This document shows positions 1 to 7,675 of a DNA stretch of 64,000 nt, in pieces. The stretch covers positions 248,001-312,000 of the forward strand of contig NZ_MOBM01000012.1 of NCBI RefSeq assembly GCF_003732275.1, written 5' to 3'. The notes under the pieces were generated by a model, which was not told where the DNA came from, searched no databases, and was given only the letters and a program-made list of their open reading frames with translations. The DNA is from Pseudomonas frederiksbergensis. Lineage in GTDB: Bacteria > Pseudomonadota > Gammaproteobacteria > Pseudomonadales > Pseudomonadaceae. How positions within the stretch are numbered: the stretch's first letter is position 1; each line of letters begins with the position of its first letter. Position numbers and translations under genes: made by a program.

Positions 1-1032
1 ACACAGCAGAATCCCCGCCGCAATGGCATCGCGCGGTGAACGCAGTTTCAGTTCATGACCGCGCAACTCCAGGCGCCCGGCGGTGTTGCGCGTCAGCCCG
101 CTGAGCATCCGGAACAGCTCGGTGCGCCCGGCCCCGACCAGGCCGAACAGCCCGAGGATTTCGCCCTTGTGCGCCTCGAAACTCACCGGCTCACGCAAGC
201 CCGGCCCCAGTAATCCGTCGACCTTGAGCGCCACTGCGCCGCGCGGACGGCTGCGGTAATCGTAGATATCCTGAATGTCGCGCCCGACCATGCACGTCAC
301 CAGCTGATCATGGGTCAGCGCGCTCATGTCCTCGAAAGTGCGCACGAAGCGACCGTCCTTGAACACCGTCACCGCGTTGCAGATACGGAACACTTCTTCC
401 ATGCGATGGGAGACGTAAAGCACCACTTTGCCTTCGTCACGCAGGCGCCCGATGATCGCCATCAAGCGATCGATTTCCCGTGCCGACAAACTGCTGGTGG
501 GTTCGTCGAACGCAATCACATGCGCGCCACGGGACAACGCCTTGGCGATTTCCACCAGTTGCCGCTGGCCGAGGGATAAGCGCCCGACTTTCTCTTGCGG
601 GTCGATTTCATCGGCCAGGCCTTTAAGGCAGGCCAATGCCTGTTGCCGCAAAACGCCGCGATTGATCAGGCCGAAACTCGCCGGCAGATGCCCGAGAAAC
701 AGGTTCTCGGCGACGGTCATTTCCGGCACCAGGTGCAGCTCCTGATGAATCACCGCGACCCCGCTGCCAATGCTGTCGGCGGTGGATTTGAAGATCCTCT
801 TCTGCTCACCAATCTGCAGATCGCCGCTGCTGGGCGTGTAAGCGCCGCCAAGGATTTTCAGCAGCGTGGATTTACCCGCGCCGTTCTCGCCCATCAAGGC
901 GTGAACCTGCCCCGGATGGGCGACGAAGCTGATGCCATCCAGCGCCTTCACCCCGGGAAAAGTCTTGCCGATCCCGTTGAAGCGCAAGCTGCCGCCAATG
1001 CCCTGTTGATCTGTCTTTACTTGTGCGTGCAT
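1..1032 (-). CDS. araG: Sugar ABC transporter ATPase AraG (C-terminus cut by window edge)
   Basis: ATP-hydrolysing subunit of an arabinose-type sugar importer, acting at the inner face of the cytoplasmic membrane. My translation from the ATG at 1032 shows a Walker A GENGAGKST (about residues 48-56), an ABC signature LSLGQRQ and a Walker B VIAFDEPTSSLS. A second ABC half begins before the window edge, as expected for the duplicated-ATPase family AraG/RbsA/MglA (usual length about 500 residues). Only about 344 codons are present, and the frame is open to base 1. It lies 66 bases downstream of araF on the same strand, so the two are probably co-transcribed. The permease (araH) would be expected beyond the left edge. 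The arabinose assignment rests on family resemblance and the neighbouring binding protein; xylose or galactose remain possible. Confidence 0.85.
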   Translation of the reverse strand, partial: MHAQVKTDQQGIGGSLRFNGIGKTFPGVKALDGISFVAHPGQVHALMGENGAGKSTLLKILGGAYTPSSGDLQIGEQKRIFKSTADSIGSGVAVIHQELHLVPEMTVAENLFLGHLPASFGLINRGVLRQQALACLKGLADEIDPQEKVGRLSLGQRQLVEIAKALSRGAHVIAFDEPTSSLSAREIDRLMAIIGRLRDEGKVVLYVSHRMEEVFRICNAVTVFKDGRFVRTFEDMSALTHDQLVTCMVGRDIQDIYDYRSRPRGAVALKVDGLLGPGLREPVSFEAHKGEILGLFGLVGAGRTELFRMLSGLTRNTAGRLELRGHELKLRSPRDAIAAGILLC

Positions 1033-1098
1033 AAACCCACCTCATCACACCGGTCAGGCAACCCCGTTGCCAGGGCTGCCGATGAAATCAACCGCGCC

Positions 1099-2103
1099 TC
1101 AGTTCCACAGGCCGATCTTTTCCAGTTCCTGCTTGAAGTTGTCGCGCGTGATCAGCGTAACGTCGTCCATCGCGGTGTATTTCGGCGGTTCTTTGCCGGT
1201 GGTGACCCACTCGTACATCATGCTCGCGGTGTTGTAGCCCTCGATGTGCGGGCTCGGCAGCATCGAGCCGAAGAAGCCGCTGTTGGGCTTCTTCAGTTCG
1301 CCAATGGCGTCGGTGCCGTTGATGCCGATGCCGATCACGTTGGCCGCGGCAAAACCGGCACTTTCGGTGGCGCGTACACCGCCCAGCACGGTGTTGTCGT
1401 TCATGCCGCCAATGATCAGGTTTTTCGCCGCACCCGGAAGCTTCACCAAGGCCGAGTTGGTGGCGTCCATGCTGCCCGGTACGTCGAGGGTTTTCAGCGC
1501 CGAGAAGAGGATGTGGTCTTTCGGCATACCGGCGTCTTCCAGCGCTTTGACAGAACCGTCAGTGCGTTTCTTGCCGGTGTCGAGTTCGTTGTAGGTGTTG
1601 ATTACCGCGTAGGTGTCTTTCCAGTCCCAGCCGCGTTTTTTCGCTTCGGCGGCCATGGCGGCGCCTTGCTTCTGGCCGACTTCGAAGGCTGCCATGCCGA
1701 GGTACGGCACATGCTCCATAAACTTGCCGCCGGCATCGACGAAGCGGTCATCGACGGCGATCACTTTCAAGCCGTTGAGCTTGGCCTTGGCCATGATTGC
1801 CGGGCCGAGGGAGACGTCCGGCGGGCAGATCACGAAGCCCTTGGCGCCGTTGGCCGCCAGGCTGTCGATGGCCGAGAGGGTTTTCTCGCCGTCAGGCACG
1901 GCGATCTTGATGACGGTGAAGCCCTTGTCCTTGCCGGCCTTTTCGGCGAAGGCCCATTCGGTCTGGAACCAGGGTTCTTCCGCTTGCTTGACCAGAAAAC
2001 CGATCTTCACTTCCTCGGCCGCCAGCAACGTACTGCTCAGGCTGACCGCGGTGACCGCCAAAGCGGCACAGCACAGGGAACGGATCCCACGACGACGTTT
2101 CAT
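1099..2103 (-). CDS. araF: Arabinose-type periplasmic sugar-binding protein
   Basis: Periplasmic solute-binding protein that delivers sugar to the importer. The 334 residues begin with an arginine-rich, hydrophobic signal peptide ending near LLA-AE (about residue 29). The mature part starts VKIGFLVKQAEEPWFQTEW, as in L-arabinose binding proteins of the periplasmic-binding-protein/LacI family. The ATG at 2103 is preceded by AAGGAG. It is first in the transcript that continues into araG. Upstream, 2104-2232 carries a sequence closely matching the palindrome in front of the GntR gene of this locus, which suggests regulation by that protein. Binding specificity is inferred from similarity; galactose or fucose cannot be excluded. 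Confidence 0.85.
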   Translation of the reverse strand: MKRRRGIRSLCCAALAVTAVSLSSTLLAAEEVKIGFLVKQAEEPWFQTEWAFAEKAGKDKGFTVIKIAVPDGEKTLSAIDSLAANGAKGFVICPPDVSLGPAIMAKAKLNGLKVIAVDDRFVDAGGKFMEHVPYLGMAAFEVGQKQGAAMAAEAKKRGWDWKDTYAVINTYNELDTGKKRTDGSVKALEDAGMPKDHILFSALKTLDVPGSMDATNSALVKLPGAAKNLIIGGMNDNTVLGGVRATESAGFAAANVIGIGINGTDAIGELKKPNSGFFGSMLPSPHIEGYNTASMMYEWVTTGKEPPKYTAMDDVTLITRDNFKQELEKIGLWN

Positions 2104-2177
2104 AAGCTGACTCCTTGTTATTTTTTTTGAGCGTTATTTGAAAGCCAATACAGCGGTCGAAGCATGCAGCCAATAGT

Positions 2178-2194
2178 CATATCGTATGATGATT
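2178..2194 (-). promoter_or_regulatory. Putative GntR operator upstream of araF
   Basis: On the minus strand this reads AATCATCATACGATATG. Thirteen of its first 14 bases match the palindrome in front of the GntR regulator gene (5112-5126). The left arm AATCAT is intact and the right arm is degenerate. It lies about 75 bases upstream of the araF start. Use as an operator is inferred. Confidence 0.55.
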
Positions 2195-2232
2195 GGATTT
2201 CAGGCGTAGTTTCGCGCTTGAAGCCCGGTTAT

Positions 2233-3051
2233 TCAGTCGTGGTACATGACCGAGCGCCCACCATCGATGGTGATGCATGAAGCGTTAATGAACGGCGCTT
2301 CATCGCTGGCCAGGAACACAGCGGTCATCGCCACCTCAATCGGCTGGCCGATGCGTCGCGGTGGATGCAGGTCGAAAGCTCGCTGACGTTCGGCATGGGG
2401 GTCGGCAAAACCGTTCCAGTAATCGACGTTCAGTTGGGTTTCGATGTAGCCCGGTGCGATAGCGTTGACGCGAATGCCTTTGGGTGCGTATTCGATGCCC
2501 AAGGCGCGGGTCAGTCCGAGCAAGCCATGCTTGGCCACCGGGTACGGGAAGCAGCCGGGAATGATGTGAGTGGAATGGGTCGAGGCAATGTTGATGATGC
2601 TGCCGATGCCCTGCTCGATCATTTGCGGCAACACGGCTTTGCAGCCATACCAGGCGCCATCCAGGTCGATGGCGAAACAGCGATGCCAGTCTTCCTCGGT
2701 CATTTGCAGCGGATCGCGGAACACGTTGACCCCGGCGCAGTTGACCAGCACGTCGATCCGGCCGTGAAGTTCGATGGCCAATTCAGCCATGGCGTGCAGG
2801 TCGTGCTGGCGCGACACGTCGGCCTTGATCGCTATGACATCCGCGCCTTGTTCACGCCAATGCGCCGCGACTTTTTCGACTTTCTCGGCCTGGATATCGC
2901 TGATGATCAGCTTGGCCTGCTGGGAGGCGAAGGTCGCGACAATCGCTTCGCCGATACCCTGAGCGGCACCGGTCAGCAGCACAACCTTGTTTTTCAGGCG
3001 CTCACCCTTGGGCGGTTCGGGTACCGGTGGCAAGGAAAGAGGTTCAGCCAT
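2233..3051 (-). CDS. SDR-family sugar dehydrogenase (probable L-arabinose/D-galactose 1-dehydrogenase)
   Basis: Classical short-chain dehydrogenase of 272 residues. It has the nucleotide-binding motif TGAAQGIG (27-34), the structural NCAG (104-107), and catalytic Ser157, Tyr170 and Lys174 (YPVAK). A proline-rich N-terminal stretch of about 18 residues precedes the Rossmann fold. In this setting (sugar importer, SMP-30 lactonase, GntR regulator) the likely reaction is NAD(P)-dependent oxidation of an aldose to its lactone, the first step of oxidative pentose/galactose breakdown. The gene has its own promoter about 210 bases upstream and a leader containing a perfect hairpin. The exact substrate is not readable from the sequence. 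Confidence 0.75.
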   Translation of the reverse strand: MAEPLSLPPVPEPPKGERLKNKVVLLTGAAQGIGEAIVATFASQQAKLIISDIQAEKVEKVAAHWREQGADVIAIKADVSRQHDLHAMAELAIELHGRIDVLVNCAGVNVFRDPLQMTEEDWHRCFAIDLDGAWYGCKAVLPQMIEQGIGSIINIASTHSTHIIPGCFPYPVAKHGLLGLTRALGIEYAPKGIRVNAIAPGYIETQLNVDYWNGFADPHAERQRAFDLHPPRRIGQPIEVAMTAVFLASDEAPFINASCITIDGGRSVMYHD

Positions 3052-3084
3052 GGATCAACACTCCTGTTCGAAGGCACGACGAAA

Positions 3085-3108
3085 ACCGGACATCTGTCGA
3101 TGTCCGGT
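3085..3108 (-). other. Perfect inverted repeat in the leader of the SDR gene
   Basis: Arms ACCGGACATC and GATGTCCGGT (10 bp each, loop TGTC) lie 34 bases upstream of the SDR start codon. They are inside the predicted transcript. There is no T-run, so a simple terminator is unlikely. It could be an RNA hairpin near the ribosome-binding site or a repressor site. Confidence 0.5.
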
Positions 3109-3264
3109 CAAAAGGCTTTTGGGAATAGGCAGGCAGGCGCGAAAACGCCCGGGCGCCGAGGCGGCCTGAAGCACTGACTCCGTAAGGGAGTGCGGTGGAA
3201 TATCGCTGCATCACTTCACCTGTTTTGTTTTTTTAAGTGTGAGTGCGTGTAACTGATGGGGCCG

Positions 3265-3294
3265 ACTATAAACCCGACCACCCAATAATCTCAA
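3265..3294 (-). promoter_or_regulatory. Sigma-70 type promoter for the SDR gene
   Basis: On the minus strand: TTGAGA (3294-3289), an 18-base spacer and TATAGT (3270-3265). Transcription would start near 3258, giving a leader of about 205 nt before the SDR start. The surrounding DNA (3270-3324) is distinctly AT-rich. Confidence 0.55.
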
Positions 3295-3324
3295 TATATA
3301 ATTTTACATCCCATATTTAGGGAT

Positions 3325-4200
3325 TTATCCAGCAAACCGCTGACAGGCTTTTCCGGGCACATCCACTCGAATCGATAACAGCGCGCCGTCCAGCGGGTGA
3401 TTGAGCGGACTTGCGGCGCTGGTGATGTACAGGGTTTTGAAGTCTTCGCCACCGAATACACAACTGGTGGGACGGCTGACCGGCAGTTCGACCACCCGAT
3501 CCACATGACCTTCGGGGTTCAATCTGAGCAGACAACTGCCATCCCAACGGGCATTCCATATATAGCCCTCGGCATCCATCGCCGAGCCATCGGGGCCGCC
3601 ACGTTCGTGGGGGCCAAGCCAGACATAGGCGGTGTCCAGGTTGCCGTCGGTATGGATGAAATGCCGGTAAAGCGTGCTGTCGAGGCTGTCGGCGAAATAC
3701 AGGGTTGTGCCGTCGTCGCTCCACAGCAACGTGTTGGGGATGCCTAATCCTCGAAGCAGCGGCGTGACTCGAGCATCGCGGTCGATGCGAAACAGGCCAC
3801 CCGAGCGGCGCACGACGGGCAAGTCTTCGCCCTGCTCACCGATGTTGTTTTGCATGGTGCCCAGCCAGAGCCGGCCCTGGGCATCGCAGCGAGCTTCGTT
3901 GGGGCGATTGCCGGGTTGCGGATCGGCGACGCAGAACAAGGTCAGCCGAGGTTCCAGGCCTGGAGAATCCAGATCCAACCGATAAACCCCACTGCTCAAT
4001 GTCACCAGGGCATCGCCGCTTTCGCAGGGGATGAACGCGGACACGTGCTCCGGCATCTGCCAGATTTCCACATTGGCGCCGATCAGCCTCAGCGCCTGTT
4101 GACCCGCGATGTCTACCCAATACAGCGCCTGGGTCGGCGCATCCCAGAACGGACCTTCGCCGAGTCGCGCACGGTGTCCGGTAACCGCAGTCCACGTCAT
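3325..4200 (-). CDS. SMP-30/gluconolactonase-family sugar lactonase
   Basis: Six-bladed beta-propeller lactonase of 291 residues. It contains the family features LGEGPFWD near the N-terminus (metal-ligand Glu), RPNEARCDAQGRLWLGTM in the middle, and GPDGSAMDAEGYIW carrying the catalytic Asp region. It would hydrolyse the aldonolactone made by the neighbouring dehydrogenase. ATG at 4200 is preceded by AAAGGAGG. The gene lies between the GntR regulator (upstream, separated by a REP pair) and the SDR gene. The substrate (arabinono- or galactono-lactone) is inferred from context. Confidence 0.8.
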   Translation of the reverse strand: MTWTAVTGHRARLGEGPFWDAPTQALYWVDIAGQQALRLIGANVEIWQMPEHVSAFIPCESGDALVTLSSGVYRLDLDSPGLEPRLTLFCVADPQPGNRPNEARCDAQGRLWLGTMQNNIGEQGEDLPVVRRSGGLFRIDRDARVTPLLRGLGIPNTLLWSDDGTTLYFADSLDSTLYRHFIHTDGNLDTAYVWLGPHERGGPDGSAMDAEGYIWNARWDGSCLLRLNPEGHVDRVVELPVSRPTSCVFGGEDFKTLYITSAASPLNHPLDGALLSIRVDVPGKACQRFAG

Positions 4201-4225
4201 GAAACCTCCTTTTTGTTGCTTTTAT

Positions 4226-4313
4226 GTGGGAGCGGGCTTGCTCGCGAAGAGGCCGTGACATTCACCCTCTCTGTCGCCTGACGCATCGCCTTCGCGAGCA
4301 AGCCCGCTCCCAC
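4226..4313. repeat. Inverted REP pair (REPIN), GTGGGAGCGGGC class
   Basis: One unit GTGGGAGCGGGCTTGCTCGC starts at 4226 and its inverse complement ends at 4313, with a short variable spacer between them. This is the common Pseudomonas extragenic palindromic doublet. It lies between the regulator and lactonase genes. Confidence 0.85.
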
Positions 4314-4328
4314 AAGGGTTCTTTATTG

Positions 4329-5045
4329 TTAGCTGGCTTTCTTGTCGGCCATGACTTGGGGATAGAAGCGTTTGATCGCCAGGTCCGCGTTATCGATCAG
4401 GGTCATGCAAGCCCACACACCCCGCGCGGCATCCCGGGCGGCGATGGCGTCGGCCATGTCTTTGTGGATTGGCAAGGTTCGGCGCAGTTCGTCCGGGTCG
4501 GCGGCAGACACTTCGAAAGACACTGCCAGCAACGCGCCGAGGGCCGGGACCATTTGTTCGATGAATTGATTGTGGCTGGCGGCGAGGATGCACTCGTGGA
4601 AGAACTGGTCGGCACGGTTGTAATCGATGCCGCTGTCCACCGCCCGTTCCAGCGCGTTGTAGGCCTGGAGCACGGCTTGCACTTGTTCCACCGTCGCCCG
4701 CTCACAGGCCCAGCGCACCGCCATGGGTTCGATGGTGCGGCGCAGGTCGAGCAAGTCGTCGACAAAGTTTTCCGGTAAGCCGCTACGCGATAGCCAGCCG
4801 ACGACTTGCGGATCGAAGAGATTCCAGCGCCGCACCGGCAATACGCGTGTGCCGACCTTCGGCCCGACTTCGAGCATGCCTTTGGCCACCAGGGTTTTGA
4901 TGGCTTCGCGGATGACCGTACGACTGACACCGAGCTGCTCGCCAAGATCGGCTTCGACCTTGATGGTTTCGCCGGGTTTGACCTGGCCGGCAGCAATCCA
5001 GCACCCCAGCCAGTCGACCGTCGACGCATGAAAACTGCTGGACAT
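4329..5045 (-). CDS. GntR-family (FadR/FCD type) sugar-responsive regulator
   Basis: Transcription factor of 238 residues. The N-terminal winged helix contains LGEQLGVSRTVIREAIKTLVAKGMLEVGPKVGTRV. A C-terminal FCD ligand-binding domain has the R-x-x-x-E type segment DLRRTIEP and helix histidines. I chose the ATG at 5045, followed by SSSFHASTVDWLG and preceded by GAGGTG. A longer frame from 5237 would run through the promoter and operator. The palindrome at 5112-5126 lies between the -35 and -10 of its own promoter, pointing to autorepression. A close copy sits in front of araF. It probably controls this sugar locus, released by a sugar acid or lactone intermediate. Confidence 0.85.
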   Translation of the reverse strand: MSSSFHASTVDWLGCWIAAGQVKPGETIKVEADLGEQLGVSRTVIREAIKTLVAKGMLEVGPKVGTRVLPVRRWNLFDPQVVGWLSRSGLPENFVDDLLDLRRTIEPMAVRWACERATVEQVQAVLQAYNALERAVDSGIDYNRADQFFHECILAASHNQFIEQMVPALGALLAVSFEVSAADPDELRRTLPIHKDMADAIAARDAARGVWACMTLIDNADLAIKRFYPQVMADKKAS

Positions 5046-5106
5046 GGGCACCTCGTCGACCGGTGATAAAAAACAAACGACACAAAGCCGTTCTCGATGG
5101 GTGTCC

Positions 5107-5135
5107 ACGCTAATCATCATATGATTTGGTGTCAA
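5107..5135 (-). promoter_or_regulatory. Promoter of the GntR gene overlapping a palindromic operator
   Basis: On the minus strand: TTGACA (5135-5130), a 17-base spacer and TAGCGT (5112-5107). The spacer contains the palindrome AATCAT-CAT-ATGATT (plus strand 5112-5126). An operator placed within the core promoter is the classic layout for autorepression. Confidence 0.6.
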
Positions 5136-5288
5136 TTGGATTTTCAGCTGCCCCGCCAATATGGACATGGCTGTTCGTCCGAATCCTGCCCAAAGCGCTT
5201 TGATCCCATCCACTTTGTAAACTACGGTTAGCCGCAACAGATCGGGCAGTCAGCGATCTGCTCCCCTTCAAATCCGCTATTGATAGGT

Positions 5289-6167
5289 ATGAACATGGAC
5301 ATGGACGCGTCTACGAAATACCCCATTGTGTTGGTTCACGGACTATTCGGCTTCGATAAAATCGCCGGTTACCCCTACTTCTTCGAAATCGAGGAGGCCC
5401 TGGAACGCGCCGGCGCCCAGGTGTTTGCCGTCAATATTCCAACCGTCAACGGGAATGAGGAACGCGGTGAAAAACTGCTCGAACACGTCAACCGCATTTT
5501 GCTGGAAACCGGAGCTGCCAAGGTCAATCTGATCGGCCATAGCCAAGGCCCCCTGGCCGCACGCTACGTCGCAGCCCTGCACCCGGAAAAAGTCGCGTCG
5601 GTCACGTCTGTCAGTTGCCCCAATCATGGCTCCGAGATTGCCGACCAATTGCATAAGGCACTGACGCCCGGAGAGTTGCCCGAAGCGTTCGTACTGGCTC
5701 TGTTAGGCGCAGTCGGCACCTTCATTTCGCTGATTAGCGGCCATCCGGAAAACCCGATTGACCCTGAAGCGGCGTTCGAATCGCTGACCAGTGCAGGATT
5801 GGCTGCCTTCAATCGCAAGTACCCGCAAGGGATGCCAAAGGTTTGGGGCGGGGAAGGCAACGAAGTTGAAAACGGCGTGTATTACTACTCCTGGAGCGGG
5901 ATCGTGCAGAGGTTCCAAAGCCTGCAACCACTCGACCCGAGTCATTTGAACTGTAAAGTGCTGTCAAAGTTATTTTATAAAGAAAAGGACGCCAATGATG
6001 GGCTGGTCGGCCGTTACAGCTCGCATCTGGGGAAAGTGATTCGCTCGGATTACCCGATGGACCATTTTGACGCGGTCAATCAGATGGCAGGGATCAACAG
6101 TTGGAACGTGAGCCCGGTCGGGCTCTACCTGGAACATGCTGCGCGACTCAAGAGCAAGGGTTTGTAA
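5289..6167 (+). CDS. Triacylglycerol lipase-like alpha/beta hydrolase
   Basis: Esterase/lipase of about 292 residues, resembling bacterial lipase family I. It has VHGLFGFD at the oxyanion region, GHSQG with catalytic Ser85, an Asp in KDANDGLVG and a His in MDHFDAVNQ. Unlike secreted family I.1 lipases, it shows no signal peptide and no foldase gene is adjacent, so it may act inside the cell. Start choice is uncertain: TTG 5280, ATG 5289, ATG 5295 and ATG 5301 are all in frame, and a weak AGG favours 5289 or 5295. It is divergent from the GntR gene and ends at a strong terminator. Confidence 0.8.
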   Translation: MNMDMDASTKYPIVLVHGLFGFDKIAGYPYFFEIEEALERAGAQVFAVNIPTVNGNEERGEKLLEHVNRILLETGAAKVNLIGHSQGPLAARYVAALHPEKVASVTSVSCPNHGSEIADQLHKALTPGELPEAFVLALLGAVGTFISLISGHPENPIDPEAAFESLTSAGLAAFNRKYPQGMPKVWGGEGNEVENGVYYYSWSGIVQRFQSLQPLDPSHLNCKVLSKLFYKEKDANDGLVGRYSSHLGKVIRSDYPMDHFDAVNQMAGINSWNVSPVGLYLEHAARLKSKGL

Positions 6168-6173
6168 GCCCAT

Positions 6174-6212
6174 AAAAAAAGGCCCGTTGAAATAACGGGC
6201 CGTTTCTTTTTT
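6174..6212. terminator. Bidirectional terminator between lipase and DUF1285 genes
   Basis: Stem GGCCCGTT/AACGGGCC (6181-6188 and 6194-6201) has a run of seven A on the left and a T-rich run on the right, so it can serve both converging genes. Confidence 0.85.
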
Positions 6213-6233
6213 ACAGCACAGAAGCACAACGCC

Positions 6234-6794
6234 TTACGGCTCAAGCCCGATAGGGAAGAACTCGCCACCGCTCCATACGCCCAGCCAACGCTGCCCATCG
6301 ATTTCACGGGTCACCGCCAGCTCTACCAACTGGTAGAACACATTGCGGTGAATCAGCGCTTCAAGGTTAGTGCGAATATGCACGTACGGTGCGGGCTGCT
6401 GAGTGACCGGATCGATCACCACGCGCATAGGGTGCTCGGCGCCGGCATCGGCCGTTTCATCGACGTTGGTGGTAAAGCGCAAGACCTGAGCTTCGCCCTC
6501 GCCTTCGACCTCCACGGCAATCGCCACGAACGGCGCGTCGTCGACCTTGATGCCAACCTTTTCGACCGGGGTAATCAGAAAGTAATCATCGCCGTCGCGG
6601 CGAATAATGGTGGAGAACAGCTTGACCATCGGCTTGCGCCCGATCGGCGTGCCCAGGTAATACCAGGTGCCGTCGCGGGCGATGCGCATGTCGATATCGC
6701 CGCAGAAGTCGGGGTTCCACAAGTGGACCGGCGGCAAGCCTTTGGTTTTGGGGATTTGCCCCAACAGGTCGTTGGCTTTTTGCGGGCCACTCAT
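6234..6794 (-). CDS. DUF1285 family protein
   Basis: Cytoplasmic protein of 186 residues with no signal peptide or membrane segment. The sequence, including PPVHLWNPDFCGDIDMRI and TPVEKVGIKVDDAPF, matches the DUF1285 family of conserved proteobacterial proteins. I know of no established function. It ends at the shared terminator and is followed on the same strand, 16 bases upstream, by the DUF4823 lipoprotein gene, so the two are probably co-transcribed. Confidence 0.8.
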   Translation of the reverse strand: MSGPQKANDLLGQIPKTKGLPPVHLWNPDFCGDIDMRIARDGTWYYLGTPIGRKPMVKLFSTIIRRDGDDYFLITPVEKVGIKVDDAPFVAIAVEVEGEGEAQVLRFTTNVDETADAGAEHPMRVVIDPVTQQPAPYVHIRTNLEALIHRNVFYQLVELAVTREIDGQRWLGVWSGGEFFPIGLEP

Positions 6795-6810
6795 GGCGTT
6801 CTCCTTTGAA

Positions 6811-7416
6811 TTACTGGTCGCTGAGCCCCAGCAGGCTGCGAGCGTATTGCTCCAGCGGCGGGCCCAGCAAGTCTTCTGGCTTGTTGTCGTGGAACGTCAG
6901 TAAACCGCCACGACTCTTGATACGTGCAGTATCAATCAAATACTGGGTGCTGGTCTCGATCAACATGATCTGAATCACGCCGTTGTCGATGCCGAGGCGA
7001 TCCACGTGTTCCTGGTCGAGCCATTCGTCCGAGTTGCCGATGCGGTCGTCGGCCTTGGCGAAACGCGTGTAAAGCAGGTAATGGGCGCCGGCGGCACGGG
7101 CTTCGCCCATGGCAGCGTCGAGGCCTTCCGGCGCGCGGGCGCGGCGGACCATCGGGAAATATTCGATAAAGCCGTTGAAGGCCTCCTCGGCCACGACGTT
7201 AGGGCGCGGATAGGCATTGCCGGGTGGCACGAAAGCCCCCTGGGCGATGTAGATGAACGAGTCCGGCTGAATGCGGAAGTTATTCACACGACGGCTGTCG
7301 CTGTGGTCCAGCAGCCCCGCGTCGCTCATGTGGTAGCGAGTCCCTTCGGCCATATCGCTGACATTCATGCAGCCACCAAGCGCCAAAACGGCCAGTAGCA
7401 AAACCAGGCTACGCAT
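6811..7416 (-). CDS. DUF4823 family lipoprotein
   Basis: Probable lipoprotein of 201 residues. The ATG at 7416 is preceded by GGAGGG and gives the signal MRSLVLLLAVLALGGC, whose lipobox LGGC places the lipidated Cys at residue 16. A longer open frame reaching 7647 runs through a REP element and is not the gene. The rest (YHMSDAGLLDHSDSRR, FIEYFPMV, GAHYLLYTRFAKADDR) matches DUF4823 proteins found mainly in Pseudomonas. Residue +2 is Met rather than Asp, which favours sorting to the outer membrane. Function unknown. Confidence 0.82.
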   Translation of the reverse strand: MRSLVLLLAVLALGGCMNVSDMAEGTRYHMSDAGLLDHSDSRRVNNFRIQPDSFIYIAQGAFVPPGNAYPRPNVVAEEAFNGFIEYFPMVRRARAPEGLDAAMGEARAAGAHYLLYTRFAKADDRIGNSDEWLDQEHVDRLGIDNGVIQIMLIETSTQYLIDTARIKSRGGLLTFHDNKPEDLLGPPLEQYARSLLGLSDQ

Positions 7417-7519
7417 CCTACCCTCCAGAGGCCGGTGACGGAAAACCGGCGAATGGCCATGGGATGCAGCTTCCGCGCCAGCTAAGACCCTGCACAATTC
7501 CAGACTGAGAATACAGACC

Positions 7520-7648
7520 TGTGGCGAGGGAGCTTGCTCCCGCTCGGCGGCGTAGCCGTCGTAGAGCGATGAATGCGCTAATTCTGACGAAACGGGGATT
7601 TTTTTGGGGCCGCTTCGCGACCCAGCGGGAGCAAGCTCCCTCGCCACA
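7520..7648. repeat. Inverted REP pair (REPIN), GTGGCGAGGGAGCTTGCTCC class
   Basis: TGTGGCGAGGGAGCTTGCTC starts at 7520 and the inverse complement ends at 7648. The region between them folds back as well. It fills most of the 259-base gap between moaA and the DUF4823 gene. Confidence 0.8.
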
Positions 7649-7675
7649 GCAAGCGCCCTTCACCATAGGGCCCGA

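Noticed and set aside
595..2130. Long plus-strand frame of 511 codons
   Set aside because: It lies antisense to araG and araF, which have clear motifs and starts. The composition is that of a reverse-strand shadow in high-GC DNA.
5046..5237. N-terminal extension of the GntR regulator
   Set aside because: It would make promoter and operator sequence into protein. The start at 5045 has a ribosome-binding site and begins the conserved domain.
7417..7647. N-terminal extension of the DUF4823 gene
   Set aside because: The extension translates a REP pair. The lipobox signal and GGAGGG fix the start at 7416.
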